A DNA stretch of 64,000 bases from Ailurus styani (GCA_002007465.1 LNAC01000754.1:422418-486417); one strand, 5' to 3'; shown: positions 1-12,690, numbered from the stretch's first letter. Notes: a model not told the origin generated them from the letters alone. Numbers and translations are program-made.

Positions 1-65
1 GACGCTGAGATCATGACCTGAGCCAAAAGCAGAGGCTTTAACCCACTGAGCCACCCAGGCGCCCT
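1..65 (-). mobile_element. Can-SINE, 5' head, cut by window edge
   Basis: Reverse-complement head of a tRNA-Lys-derived carnivore SINE. Visible are the promoter-derived part ending in 'ccacccaggcgcc' and the preceding 'gcagaggctttaaccc', which is the younger head variant. The body and tail lie left of the window. It closely resembles the copies at 19,681 and 57,712. Confidence 0.93.
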
Positions 66-1479
66 AAGATCGCATTCCTATTAGTTGTGGGCTGGTTGTG
101 ACGGTTAAGAGGACACGAAGAGTCACAAAGTCTGGCCCGTCGTAAGCTCTCAGTAAATGGCAGTAAATCCTGGATGTTACTACATGAATGCATTTTTACT
201 TTTAAGCAATGATTTCTATAAAATATTATGGTACATTTCTAGGCTGACCTTGAAGTAAAAATACTAACACAACTTTGTAAAACCAAAATGTGAATGGGAA
301 AGGAGGATCCATTTCTCCTCGCGAGTGGGTTTCAAATCTCTTATTTGGAAGATTTAAATGTAAGTTTGAAGAAGTAGGACCGAGGTCACGTCTTCCCCTG
401 TTGGACATTCTTTCTGATGAATAAGTATTAAAACTGCTTTGAATTTGGTTTCCCCCTCAGATAAGGATTTATTTTTTCCATACGGTCTTTTCTTTGCACC
501 TGAAGGAGCATTGAGGGTGAAAAATAGAGGCCTGTTTCCTGTTCCTAACTGGAACCCTCAGAAGGTTGTCAAACCAGAGCAGCAACTCTGTGGGACTTAT
601 GCCTGGGACCTGTCAAAGTAAAATTATCATAGCAAGCCCTCTCTGCTATCAATCAAAGGGGTATTGGGGATGGCAAGGACAGGCATTTTTCAAATTTCTT
701 TACTGTGCATATTTAGCTTTGTGCCTGGGGGAGGAAGAGCCCCTTTGAACAGTTCTTGTAGATTTCTTTTCCGTCAGATGGCAGCTCACAGAACCACTTA
801 ATCTTCCCCAAAGGGCTTCGCTCATTGGCCTGCTGCGAGTAGAGCCGGGGACACTCCAACAGCAGACCCTGGGAAATAAGGCATCTCGGTGAAAGGACAT
901 GTGATGTGAGTCTGGTCACTCCGATGTCAGGGCTCGGAGACTGGACTGCCTGTGTAAGGTCATCTGCCCTCACTTCTGCAAGGATCCCATGGACATGTGC
1001 AAAAACAGCCCCCAAAGCTGACGCTGCCATCCCGAGTTGTTAGCATTCTTCTTCTGTCCCGTGCAGCCGTTGCCCGCATTTGTGCAGGCAAAGGTTGAAG
1101 GGGAACGGACAAGGGAACGGGTCACCCATTCGTTCCTGCCTGTCAGAGAGCCACTCTGTCGTGATACCGTTCAGGGAGCCGATTTATCTATCCGGCTACT
1201 GGACATTAAGGCAAGGGTAACAAAGAGAAGAGAAGAAATCCTGTTTGAAAAGTTTACAAATCCTGCCACGAGGGTTGTAAACAGAGTTCAGCCGGTGGTG
1301 GAATGTGTAAAATACTGCCACACTGATAGGGACCTGAGTCTCCAGCCCTACAAACCCGCTCATGTAAACAGAGGAACAGTTGCTGCGGGTCGGGTCTGTT
1401 TTGGCTTAAAGTCTGAAGAACACATTGCCTTCAAAGTGAATTCTTAGGTGTCACTTCCCATAAGTTATGGCAGAAGATT
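66..1479. other. Unique non-coding DNA, nothing identified
   Basis: No recognisable repeat or gene. Open frames of 105 codons (minus, near 713-1030) and 136 codons (plus, 1037-1447) lack a family signature, and no splice context or promoter marks them. I treat both as chance. The 700-1450 part is richer in GC and CpG than its flanks and may be old single-copy sequence. Confidence 0.6.
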
Positions 1480-2010
1480 ACAAAGCTACTGATATAACAT
1501 ATTAGTTTGATGGACAGAATTATACCCCCAACGCTTCCTGCTCTCCCCAATGACGCACACTAACTTAGTGTGCTGTGACAGCTGCCTTGATTTACCGCCA
1601 GTCCGGGAGGCCAACCGGCAGAGGGAACGTTCACATGGACGCAGGGCCTGAGACTGGCCCCGAGCCTAGTTTATAAAGCTGCCCTGTAATTCACCACAAA
1701 TGTGTCACCATTAAAAGAGGAAAAAAGGATTGCAGATAATAAATACTCTCTAATTTATTAGCTCACAACAAAGAGATCAGAGCCAGTTGTGATGTGATTG
1801 TTTGACATAATATTGTCAAGGAAAAAAAAGCTAAGTTGACCAGAGAGGTAAATTACACATTCAAGCAGATGCATCAGGTCTTGGCTTGTCACAAGCCCAG
1901 CTAAACAAAACACCAAACGGAGAGAACTGGCAAAGAGCAGAGTCATTTATCTCTGAAAGAGACATATTCAAGAGCAAGTGAAATAAGACATAGTTCTTTT
2001 GGACTTGGTC
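1480..2010. promoter_or_regulatory. Candidate conserved non-coding block A
   Basis: Repeat-free AT-rich stretch. It contains an inverted pair TTGACA-6 bp-TGTCAA at 1802-1819, which resembles two facing TGACA (MEIS/TGIF-type) half sites. A SOX-like ACAAAG lies at 1768-1773. Enhancer identity is inferred from texture and motifs only; cross-species conservation could not be checked. Confidence 0.28.
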
Positions 2011-5000
2011 AGAGGCCAGGTTTTAACTGTTATAAATTAAAGGTTTTGTATATTGGATTTGGCAATTCTAGTTGCTTTTGTCATGGTAGGGAGACGTTGG
2101 ATTTTTCTGCCTGTCTTAAACCCATGGTTTGGTCAGCTGGGGTGTCTGTCCTTGCGGCTAGCTGTTGGAGGGCCTGTGCGTTCTGGTAATTAGAACAGAT
2201 ATCACAATGACTTTTGTATGTGGTCTGTTAGAAAAGCCGTGGCTTTAGAAAACGTCTGAATCACCTTGTTTTTGTGTGATTTCCTCTGTTGCAGTAATTT
2301 AGGAATACTCACACAGGACACTGGGCAGGGATTTATATTCATGTCAGAGTCATGGGATCTTAGGGTTGGAAAGAAAACGTTTCGTCCCACATCCCACCCA
2401 GGATATGCAGAGAACTGTGTAGTCCTGCCTGGAGGCCTTCCAGGGTCTCGGAGCATCTGCTGCACGTTAGGACAATAGAGCTCAGAGTCACCCAGTGCCC
2501 GCTGGGCTTTTATTCTTGCGTAAGCTACTGCCCAGAAAACCTCTCCTGTCTAGTACTCGGGAAGCTGAGTTTTCAGACCTAAATGGTCGCATCTGCTTTG
2601 TCTCTTGTTTTGTTTGTCCTCGGTTTTAACCTGTCGTCAGAACACAGATTTCTAGGTTTTATTCAACAACCTGGAGGCAAGGATGGAATACAGTGGAGAG
2701 GCTGGAGGAAACTCTTGGGCACCGGTTCAAAGAACAACAGTGTTTTTGTTTGTTTGGGTATATGTAGTTGGTCTGCTATAAATGGACTAGAATCTCTTTC
2801 TTTTTTCTTCTTTTTATAATTTTTTTTTTTTTTTTTGGCAGAGCCTTATCATGAGAGTCTTTTGAGATGTTTTGTTGTAATCAATGTATTAACTCTATGT
2901 TCTCACTGATCGGCCTGTTTAAGAGCTGTTTCTAAAAGACAAAAGAGAAAGAAAGAGGGGCAGGGAGAGGTTGATTTGGCCTGAGTCATCCTAGGTGGAA
3001 AGGAGTTACTGTCCTTTCAAAGCGCTGGCATATCCTACATTTAATAAAGTCTTACATTTTTCAGGGGAATATGATTCTCCCCTTCCTCCTGAAAAAAAAA
3101 AGATTTGCCTGAATCTCCCCCCACCATGATTTTTGAAATGTTAAAAAGATTTCCACGATCAGATCTATAGGAATTTTTTTGTTGCTGTTATAAAATAAAA
3201 TAGTTTTTGTCTGGGTCTACAGACCTAGCTTTTTATGTTTCTCATAAGCTCTCTAAGGGCTTCCGTCTTTTCTTTATCTCTGTTTTCTTTTTTATTTCTT
3301 CAGTCATCTTTCCAACTTGCAGATATAATTTCATGATGGAGAAAATAACAAAACAAGAGCTTGTTAATTCTGCCTTCTCTCTGACATTTGAGGGTATTTT
3401 GTTTTGTTTTGTTTTAGTCTGCCTTCCCAACAGTAAAGTTGTTTTATTCCTCTGAGCGTTGCTTTTGTAAGTGACTTCTTAAAATCTGAGTTCATCTGAA
3501 TGTCTCCCATCCAGTCATATTGTTTGGGTTTCTTTGGCAGTATCCCCATTCTTCTTGCTTTTCCAACCTTCTTTGTTGTCAACTTTCATTAATTATATAC
3601 CCAGAATTTTATTTTTAGTGGCATCTTTCCTTCTTGAGTTTCAAGCCCTATTAGAGTCAATATGAAAATGCTATTTTTATTTTCTCTGATTAAAAAAGTG
3701 CTAATTAAAGGGAGGATATTTGTATGTTTATGGTCCCAGATTTCTCTTGTCATTAACTCCAACTAGACATGGTCACTTTCTCCAAGGGATCTCGTATCTT
3801 CCAAACTGCCAGTCTTTGTGTATTGTGTGTTTGGTCCTTACTAGCATCTGTTATGCTCTAGAAGCTATTTTCTGTAATGTTATTACCTTTTTAGTAAGTT
3901 CACTAAATGAATTCCTGTTAAATTTTCATGGTTTCCAAAGAAGATTTCCTTGTCTCCCTCCATCTGCTCTTCTCTTTCCTTTCAGTTGGAAATACCCTCC
4001 TTTTGAACAAGGTGTACTCTAACATTGTCGCATTCTGGGCATGCATGATCACCTGCCTTCATGAGTTTATTTCAAGTTCATTTTGTTTTAGGAATTTACA
4101 ACCTTTTTTTTTTAAGTAGGAACAGTGTACATCTATCCCATCAACACCTCTCTTTGGAAACTTTCTGGGACTTCTTCTTGCATCTGGGATATGGCCACAA
4201 ACCCTTCTTAGCCAGGCTTCCTCGGTCTTCTTAACCTTGCCCTCCATGGACCTTTTCAGCCTTACCTTCTAGAAACTCCTCCCTCAGACCTTTTCTAGTC
4301 ATTTTTGTTAGAGGACAAACACTAAAAAGGTCATTAAAATGCCATGTCTTTCATTGTTTTTTGTTTTTTTTCTCTATGAATAATAAAATAATTTGTACAA
4401 AATGAACTTTTGAAGTCTTAGGACATAGAGTCTAGGGCCAACCCAAATTAAAAGTGACTTCTAATTAATATTACCAAAGAAGACAATTTCAGCTGTTCTT
4501 TAAATCATCAAGGATTTACTAGAAAGAGTTTGACTCTTGTGGTACTGATTTATATCTGTTGGCAGTAATACCTAGAATTTTAGAAGCATCCATTCAGAAA
4601 GAAGATTTCAAGACACTGATGACATCAGCAGCCTGCGGTCACCCATCTCAGCACCTAGTACCTAAAATACACTGATATTTGTCCACATTGCTACACATCA
4701 CTCTCATTATTCAGTCTACAATCATTGCCAGGATAGATAAGAAGCAAGCAAGATTTCACATTAGACCAAGCTAGGAAAGTCCATCTCTTCTCAACCAAGA
4801 AGATGGACTAGGAACCAGATCACAGATCACAGGGCCCAGTGGATGGGATTGGTGAGGAAATGGATAGGGCATACAGTAGCTTGAAGGCAGCACCCGGCAA
4901 AATAGATTTAAGACATTTCGAAAGAAATAAGTCCTAACAGTGGATACATTGTGCCAGAAGAAGTGAAGCTCACAAAGGAAGGAATTGATTAGGAAGTATA

Positions 5001-5633
5001 CCAAACAGAATAAAATGTAGCAGAAAGGCACATATTGGAGAGAATAAAATGTTTCAGTTTAACGGGCATTGGGTTTACTAAGATACAACTGACCAGTTAT
5101 AAAGCAAAGGAATAAACTATGTAGCCAGATGCACAGTCAATGAGAATATGTTAGTATAGATCAATGGCATTATGTGACCAGTTACATCTTTACAGTTATA
5201 TTACTTATTGTGTTATTTTTTTAGATCTCCCAAGAAAAGCTGGAACTTTACTGGATCCCTAATAAAGGAAACTCACCTTAAAGTCAGTATTTGATTAATT
5301 GGAAATTAATTAGATATGGGATAGTGTTTGTTGACTTATTTTGGTCCAGGGAACCTTAATGATTTTCTGGAATTAGAAGGGGATTTTACTATAACCTTAA
5401 ACAGAGTATCACTGTGTAAGCTATTTAATTACCTTTTCTTCCAATGAAAAGTTAAGTCTATCTCATCACTCTGCTAAAAGGCTCAGAGCCATCAATTATC
5501 TTCATTTCTTTTTCTAGAAAATTTGGAAGTTTTAGGTCAATACTGAAATCATTAGGTCTATGCCTGGAAATTTCCTCCTGCATGCACGCATATTCATTCA
5601 ATACTTCTGGTATATTTCGTTCAGGGTCCTCGG
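2011..5633. other. AT-rich unique or heavily decayed DNA
   Basis: No gene and no repeat I can name. A pure T run of about 18 bases lies near 2819-2836. Pyrimidine-rich sequence at 3,720-4,330 has the patchy look of an old LINE remnant, but I could not assign a family. Open frames of up to 100 codons are composition-driven (Phe/Leu/Ser-rich). Confidence 0.55.
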
Positions 5634-5648
5634 GAGAATTTTTATTTT

Positions 5649-5839
5649 TTAAAATTTTTAAAAAAGATTTTATTCATTTATTTGAGAGAGAGAGAGAGCA
5701 CACAAGCAAGGGCAGAGGGAGAAAAGAAGCAGACTCCCCTGCTGAGCAGGGAATCTGATGCGGGGCTCGATCTCAGGACTCTGGGGTCATAACCGAAATG
5801 AAGGCAGACGCTTAACCGACTGTACCACCCAGGCACCCT
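5649..5839 (-). mobile_element. Can-SINE, full length
   Basis: In plus-strand view it runs from T-rich tail ('aaaaaagattttattc') through a GA-rich body to the tRNA-derived head ending 'ccacccaggcaccc'. Target-site duplications flank it: gagaatttttatttt at 5634-5648 and gagaattcttatttt at 5840-5854, with one mismatch. It is an older head variant ('gcagacgcttaaccgactg'). Confidence 0.95.
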
Positions 5840-5854
5840 GAGAATTCTTATTTT

Positions 5855-6779
5855 ATATATAATTCTCAACATTAATGACGTTTATTAACAGTGCTCTTTG
5901 CAGTGGAGTATCAAGGGTAGGGTAGTGAGTGTTGTGTTAGAGAGTTTTAAAACAATGACAAAACCTACTAAAACTTGGTCTGTATTTTATCATCACCATA
6001 TACTGGTAGTTCAAGCAATGAAAGTAATAAAATACGCCCTTCTGGAAAAAAATTTAAAAAATACTTTTTTCAGTGCAACTTTTAAATAATTGCTGAGTTC
6101 TGTTTTATTTTAAAAATATATACATACACTTTAAATTAATAAAAACTATATTTTAATACATATTACATTCTAGTTGGAGAACTCCCAACTACACAGGCAG
6201 CCTTAGTATCTGTCAACTCAGCTACACATATCTGAGAGTAAGTTCATGGTTTGGTATCATTGGAGATTATTTCAGGTGGTCGATATCTTCAAAACCTTCA
6301 ATAGTGCATTTTCCTGCATTTAAACAATGGATTTGAAATAGTCATAGTTCAGTGATTGAAAGTTAAAGAAACAGGGTTTGAATTATTTCGAGTCTGTCAT
6401 TCTACAAGACTATTTGGAGCATCTAAATGTATTTAATATGGAAAATACTAAAATAGAGGGCAAACCATGAGGTGTACTATTTTTCTTCATTCATGAAATT
6501 TTCTAATGCATTTGAATAATATTTTTAAAATTGTAGTTTATTTTTCTTTTTAATTGCTATTTATTTTAAGACCAAAGAACAAATTAAGAAAAAATTATTA
6601 TTGATTGTTGTGGGGTTATAACTGAAAATAATTTTTTTTAAAGGGAAGAGTTTTAACCATGATCTGCTCCTCATGTCAAATATGCTAGGTGTGGCACTGG
6701 GTACTTGTATTTTTTTTTGGTAATAAGTGATAAAAACTCAATTCAGATTGCTGAAAGAAAATAAATTAAGAAATTTAAT
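5855..6779. other. AT-rich unique DNA, nothing identified
   Basis: Very AT-rich sequence with many short A and T runs. No gene, named repeat or convincing regulatory motif cluster was seen. Confidence 0.6.
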
Positions 6780-7180
6780 GCTCTATCAATTAGCTCTTGC
6801 TTAGTAATAAAGCAACGTAAAGCCAAATGGCTTAAAATGAAAGTTATTTACTAGGTCACAGTCTTTGGACTGGCCAGGTGGTTGTTTCTGGGGTCCCTTT
6901 GCCAAGAGGGATGACCTCACTGTCTGGAGCTTCAGCTGGATGGCTTGAATAGCTCTCCAAATGGCCTTTCTTCTAGGAAGCTAGCCTGGGCTTTTTCACT
7001 GGTGGTGGAAAATTTCCCCTAACAGGAGAGCACAAACTCCAATGCTCAAGTATCATCAAGCATTTACTTGTATTACATTTGTTATTGACTCATTTTCTAA
7101 ACAAGTTGCAAGGCCAAACTCATATTCCAGGGTAGAAAAATAGATTCTACCTCCTGGAGAATTGGCAAGGTCATTTCGAA
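6780..7180 (+). mobile_element. Ancient LTR-like interspersed repeat, family unresolved
   Basis: The run 'taaagcaacgtaaagccaaatggcttaaaa' (split here by one or more mutations), followed by 'ctagcctgggctttttcac', 'gcaaggccaaactcatattc' and 'tagattctacctcctgg', matches the order of blocks I remember from an old mammalian-wide LTR-type repeat. Divergence is high and no duplications remain. The class is my recollection and the exact family is unknown. Confidence 0.4.
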
Positions 7181-7388
7181 AAGTGGTGTATATATAGGGA
7201 TAAAAGGAGCTATTGTAGTCATTTTTATGAATTATCTATCACATACCCACAGGACTGTGCTAGGTTCAGGTTCAGATAACTGCATCAGTAATTTCTCTCT
7301 CTGCATCTCATTTCTGCTTTCCTATGTAATTCAGCTAGATTTTTTGGTTTGTTTTTAACAAGTTTTGGTAAGATAGCCAACCTCAGCT
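7181..7388. other. Short unique spacer
   Basis: AT-rich spacer between the old repeat and the next SINE. Nothing was identified. Confidence 0.6.
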
Positions 7389-7401
7389 AAAGGATTACTC
7401 T

Positions 7402-7554
7402 AGCGGGGCGCCTGGGTGGCTCCGTGGGTTAAAGCCTCTGCCTTCGGCTCAGGTCATGATCTCAGGGTCTTGGGATCGAGCCCCGCATCAGGCTTTCTGC
7501 TCGGCACAGAGCCTGCTTCCTCCTCTCTCTCTGCCTGCCTCTCAGCCTACTTGC

Positions 7555-7608
<54 letters not shown>

Positions 7609-7645
7609 AAATAAATAAATAAAATCTTTAAAAAAAAATAAAAAG
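7402..7645 (+). mobile_element. Can-SINE, full length, long CT tract
   Basis: Forward-orientation carnivore SINE with head 'gggcgcctgggtggctc', the tRNA-derived body, a long (CT)n and an A-rich tail ending 'aataaataaaatcttt'. The duplication ggattactct occurs at 7392-7401 and 7646-7655. It is one of only two plus-strand SINEs in the window and carries the young 'ttaaagcctctgcc' head. Confidence 0.96.
7557..7605. repeat. (TC)n microsatellite, 49 bp
   Basis: Uninterrupted TC dinucleotides, about 24 units, inside the SINE's pyrimidine-rich 3' region. Likely length-polymorphic. It creates artefactual Ser-Leu and Arg-Glu open frames on the two strands. Confidence 0.95.
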
Positions 7646-7655
7646 GGATTACTCT

Positions 7656-8554
7656 GGCCAATGTAGCAATCTCCCTGGAAATAAAGCTCTTTCTCAATGG
7701 TTCAGACAAAATTGCAAGATTGACTTTCATTGGTTGGATTTAAGTTGCATTCCAATCCACGAACCAATTACCAGGGTCTAGCCCATACCTTGTACCAGGA
7801 GATGGGGTCAGCTCCATCTGAACCACATGAAATGAAAGATAGTAAGCACTGTTCTCCAAAAAAAAAAAATTGTGTTAATGGTTGTAACCAGAAGAAAAAC
7901 GAATTAATGCGGTGTAATCAAAACCAAGAGCCTTTGATGCCATTGATGTGCTCAAATCACAGCTTCCAGGAGAGAATAGACTTGGTTGGCCTACTCAGGG
8001 TTATTATGGTTGTTGAACTCACTTCTCGTAAGCCTTGAAAAGCAACACAAATGCTTTCCATAATACGTCTGTAAGGTGAGCTGTAAATATTTGTTTTGCA
8101 TGTTTTTTTGAAGTCATGTGCGCAATTATTTTTGTAACAAATTTACAAAGGCAGATAGCATCTTTGCATGATGAACCCATCCTGATGTAAATGTACTGAT
8201 GGACCACCTGAGCACAACTGCAGAAATGTGACTAAAAAGAAGCAAAGCAGAACAAACAAATAAAAAACTCCAGAAATTCAGAATGACATTCGAGCAGTGT
8301 ACATAGATTTACAGGGTTATTGGGGAAGACAAATTTTGGAGAGCACAAATTTTGGCTATAGGATTAGAATGTGAACCCCAGATGCCTGCTTCTTAGAGTC
8401 AAGAAGTGCTTGAGTTCTCAGTGATTGAAAACCTCATCCCCAGTATTCACTTATGCCAGCCTCATGCTCATGGAGGAGAGCACCACTCCTGCTACCAGCT
8501 TCTCATTGATGTACTTCATCATTTGTGGGTGACTCTTAGTGAAGGAGGCTGAGT
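7656..8554. other. Unique non-coding DNA
   Basis: No repeat or gene recognised. An A run of about 10 bases lies near 7,858-7,868. An open frame of 102 codons (7730-8038) has no family signature. Confidence 0.55.
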
Positions 8555-8700
8555 AGGGTGATGGAAAGGCCACTTACCTGTCTTCAGGGTTAGGTTCTGG
8601 CTCTGCCACTGAGGGGAAAAGATAAATCCCTTCCCCTTTCTGGGCCTCAGGTTCCTTATCTATCAAGTGAATGATTCCAGCACCTGATCTCAAAGAATTC
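8555..8700 (+). mobile_element. MIR SINE fragment
   Basis: Ancient tRNA-derived MIR. The conserved core is recognisable as 'tctggctctgccact' followed by 'tctgggcctcaggttcctta'. No duplications remain, as expected for its age. Confidence 0.8.
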
Positions 8701-11330
8701 TTCTGGCGCATCTGTGTTTTGGCCCCTACACCTTCTCCGAATGGCCTTTGTTCATTCCTCTGTCCTCCGTGTAACTTGTTTAGCCCTTGACTGGGGGATT
8801 TGCACTGACATCTTCTCTGTAGACTGTTTCCCAGGCTTCCAAATCTTTGGCTTTTGGTCCTTAAATTTTGCTGGTCCTCAATTGTCTCCCCAAGGAGAAT
8901 CCCCTTGACAGGTTCATGCTTCCCAGCAAGTTTACTGGAAGAAATAGTGTCCACCAGTGAGATCTGTGACCCTCCTGTGTCACAGTTGACCCTGACTTGT
9001 GCCTCCTTCTCCAGGGACACTCTTGCTGCCATTTGTCCTTCCCTAGATCCTTGATACCCATTTTCTCTACAGAATATATAAATGTGCCCTAGCAAAATAT
9101 CCCTCATAAATAAGTAGAATAGTTTTTGTGGAATTTTACGAAGATGTTACTGTTAGGATTTTGGGAAATCTTTGTAGTTGATTCTCATTTTCAGGATCGG
9201 AAAAAAAAAGTCACATGTCATTCTTTTGAACGGTACCTTTTAAACTTCAAATGATCGATCTTGACTCGGGGGTGTACCTCTGAGGTCATCTTTCCCTCTC
9301 TGTGAAGTTGATTTCAAGGCAAATTTGTTCCTAATGAATGTTTCAATTTGTTTTATTATAATCTGGGACTAAAAAGGGAACTTCCAAGAGAAGTAGTTTT
9401 TCATGGCCCTTGATTTATCTCAGTCTTTCTCTTGTTTATGCTTTTGCAAAGCATCATTTAAAAGTGGTGTGGAATCAAAGAAAAACACAAAATGAAAGCA
9501 CTCCAGTTTGAGAAATGGAGTTGATCTGTTACTTGAATTCAGAGCTGCTTCTGCTGAGGCCTTCTTTCGCCAGGTTCATGTAATGGTCACTTTATTGTTT
9601 TGCCTTTTAGGCGTCAATAACGCATTCTTTCATAACACATCGCTCAAGTTTCCATGTAACTTGTCTCACGTATGGACAGTGTTTTCTCCCCTGCTAGTCT
9701 GGAATCCCAGGCAGCTACTTTACCTTGTCCATTCCTCAATATCCCACACCCGGCCAGGCACCTGAGGGGGTACGTGCTTGCTGTGTGGTACACAGAGTTG
9801 TGTGCTCAAATGGAAAAATAACACATCGGCCACAGATGTTGGAAGAAGGAAGTAAGTGGGTTTCGTTAATATGTGATCCTGAGATAGTTAACATTTGTAG
9901 ACTTGGAGGCCCTCCTTTGTTACAGTGGCAAAACCACTGTGAACTCTGATAAGTCCCATAGGTTTAAAAAGAATAGAAAGCTCTCTTCGGCCCTCTCCAA
10001 TTCACCTCTCATCATAATGATGGATTTGCTTTCACCATAACACACTGAGAGGTCATCTTGCAAGGGCTGGACTTCTTACCACCAATTGGAAGGGGCCAAT
10101 ATACTCTAAAGGAAATCTGAGAATTGGGTTCATTCATCCTTTCCCCCCCTTTTTAGCAGTGATGTGTACCTTTAATGCTGGAGGGAAGCCTGTTGAAATG
10201 TGTTTTTCATTTACAGGTGGTCATTTTAGTTTGGGGGAATGTAGTTTTAAAGATTTGAATCAACTTGGTTGCTTTTCATGATGTCTTCCCAGGTGGCAAT
10301 TCAGTACTTCAGGTCCTTAAACTGCAGAAGTTTTGCCTCATCAGAGAAGTGTAGATTCTTATTCCTTGTATCTGGTCTGTTTTTATTCTTTGGGAGAAGT
10401 GTCCTAAGTGATGAAGAGAAAGGGACACAGTAAAAAACAACGTATTTTCAGACATGTTTTAGACATGAGAAAGGAAAAGATTGGGACACTGTAATCATAT
10501 GGGAAATTGTGAGAGAGAAGAATCATGCCCCATGCCTAATCTCCTGGGATCATCTTTGCCAATTTCTATGTGGGGTTCGGTAAATTAAATAAGCTTCCCT
10601 TAGCCCAGTACAGTCTGTAATAGCGTAAGCCTTCATTGTGGTATCACAGACAGACATTCAGCTTCGAAGACAGGAAACTGACACCTTTCAAAGTGAAGGA
10701 ACCTTTGGCAATTTTAAACATTCCAACCATATTAATTCCAGTGACAGTTATCCTTTCAGTCGCTTGAAATAGATTCCCCCTTTTCAACTTCCAAAATTTA
10801 TATTTGATCCTCGTGACCTCTGGGACCCGTGGAGAGGCAGTGCGTGTGGGTGTGTGTCTCGCAGGAGGCAGAAGTAGGGAGACTGCTGATCCGGTCCCCA
10901 TCATGTCTTTCCTCACCCCTTCACTCCTCCCTATACTTGATTCATGCTTCTATGGTGAAACCTCTCATTTCCAAAAGGAAGGTTGAGTAGTGTGGAGTTC
11001 TTTATTTAAGGGCAAAATTTTTATTATTGTTCTTCCATGTTATCATCTGTCAGGCTTCAGGGATGAGGAGTTTCAAAATCAGTCTTGGGCTCTGTGATTT
11101 CATCAAGCATCATCGACCCCTGGTTAACAAAACTGCTTCCCCTCGCTGTGCGCACAACCACAGCAGCCAGCGTGTGCTTCCTCTATCCCAGGAACATTCT
11201 GGAACATGCGCTCTTCTCCAACTGTGGGCCCATTACCAGAAAGTACTCCTCACTTTCTCCATGGGCAGGAACTTGGGATGTCTGTAATGACCCCTTGGAA
11301 GGGCTGGTGTGGAGCCTCGGGTTTGTACTT
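8701..11330. other. Unique non-coding DNA
   Basis: No gene or young repeat. The longest open frame of the window (177 codons, minus, 8574-9107) falls here. Its C-terminal third is antisense MIR and the rest has no domain, so I reject it. Short C-rich and T-rich runs occur at 10,141-10,155. Confidence 0.55.
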
Positions 11331-11340
11331 AAAAGCAGGT

Positions 11341-11471
11341 TAAGGAGGGCACGTATTGCATGGAGCACTGGGTGTTCTATGCAAACAATGAATCATGGAA
11401 CGTTACATCAAAAACTAATGATGTACTATATGGTGACCAACATAACATAATAAAAAGTTCAAAAAAAAAAA
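11341..11471 (+). mobile_element. Severely 5'-truncated carnivore L1, 3' end only
   Basis: About 130 bp of carnivore L1 3' UTR ('ggagggcacgtattgcatgg' through 'aacataacataataaaa') followed by an A tail. The perfect duplication aaaagcaggt flanks it at 11331-11340 and 11472-11481. This is a textbook target-primed reverse-transcription product with extreme 5' truncation. Confidence 0.93.
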
Positions 11472-11481
11472 AAAAGCAGGT

Positions 11482-11825
11482 GATGGGGAGAGGTCAGAGG
11501 ACACCCATCAGGCTCTTTTGGGCTCCAGGACTGGACATTGATCACTGTGAGTGAAGAGTCACATCTTCATCTTTGCATGTGTGTTGGTTTGATGTTATTA
11601 TTAGTTCATTCACATGTGAGAGGTGACTTTATTAGTTCATCCAGAACCTGACTTACAAATGGAAGACTAATGTGTTATTTACATTTGAGTGAGGGATGGT
11701 GGTCAGGGAGCTACCAGATTGTTCACATCTGTTTTCTAAGGCCCCCCCTTTTCTGGTATCAGTGTAATTGGTCAAGTACATTAATCATCTGCAAGATTTC
11801 TAAGTGAACATGGATGAAGGCAGAG
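11482..11825. other. Unique spacer
   Basis: Nothing identified beyond two copies of 'ttattagttcat' about 30 bp apart (near 11,597 and 11,630). Confidence 0.55.
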
Positions 11826-12046
11826 TTGTTAAGGTTAGAGGCCACATTGTCTGTGTTTTGAATCCTGGAACTAACCTTGAATCCCTGTGTGATTTCAGGT
11901 CACTTATTACCCTCTTTAAGCCTTGATAAACTGGTCTGGAGAATGTAATACTAAGAGTACTTACTCCATAGAGTTGTTGGAAAGATTCAGTAAAAACAAT
12001 CAAAAAGCATATCAAAATGCTTGGCACATAATGGAGCATTCAGTAT
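11826..12046 (+). mobile_element. MIR SINE, near full length
   Basis: Recognisable MIR order: 'gtgtgatttcaggtcactta', 'ctccatagagttgttggaaag', then the terminal 'aatgcttggcacataatgga'. Diverged and without visible duplications. Confidence 0.82.
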
Positions 12047-12113
12047 AGCTTAATAATCATATTGGTAGAAGTATTAATTGTTTTCCTTTTAAAACAAAGG
12101 TAATTGGATTTTT

Positions 12114-12301
12114 CCCCCAAATATTTTATTTTTTTATTTGAGAGAGGGAGCAAGAGCATGAGCAGGGGTTGGGTGGGGGGAGAGTCGGGGAGAGAGAGGG
12201 AGAAGCAGACTCCCCACTGAGCAGGGAGCCCAACACAGGACTTGATCATGACCTGAGCCAAAGGCAGATGCTTAACCGACTGAGCCACCCAGGCGCCACA
12301 A
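12114..12301 (-). mobile_element. Can-SINE, full length
   Basis: Reverse-oriented SINE from T-rich tail (12,120s) to head 'gagccacccaggcgcc'. The duplication taattggat is present at 12101-12109 and 12302-12310. The GA-rich body is expanded with G runs ('ggggttgggtgggggg'). Confidence 0.94.
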
Positions 12302-12499
12302 TAATTGGATGTTTTTTCAGAGTATCGCATCCTATAATGATGGAATAAGGAGAACTATACTTGCTTCTTCATGGGATACTCCTTTCAGGGACAGGATTAC
12401 CTGGTCCCTGCTAGAGGCACCCTAACAATTTCTTACTCACCAGCAATTCTTTCTCTAGATTTGATGTGGTTTTGTCTTTGTTTGTGAGTGTGTATATAT

Positions 12500-12690
12500 C
12501 ATTTACTGGACATCTGCTATCTGCCAGTAACACTGTGCTCTTCACCAGTTACCTAGCTTAGTTCTCATACTACCTGCTTGAGGAAAGATACCTAATTTCC
12601 ATTTTCATGATTAAGAATCTAAAGCATAGGAAAATAATTAAAATTTGTAGAAGGTAAAGCTGCTTAGGTCTGTTTATTAAATTCCGTATT
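12500..12690 (-). mobile_element. MIR SINE, diverged
   Basis: Reverse-complement MIR pattern: 'atctgctatctgccagtaac' and 'cactgtgctctt', then the decayed 'ttcatgattaagaatctaaagc'. Moderately convincing. Confidence 0.6.

Noticed and set aside
1037..1447. 136-codon plus-strand frame
   Set aside because: No recognised domain and no exon boundaries; kept only as part of unique DNA.
8574..9107. 177-codon open frame on the minus strand, longest in the window
   Set aside because: Its end is antisense MIR, it has no domain, and about one frame this long is expected by chance in 64 kb read in six frames.
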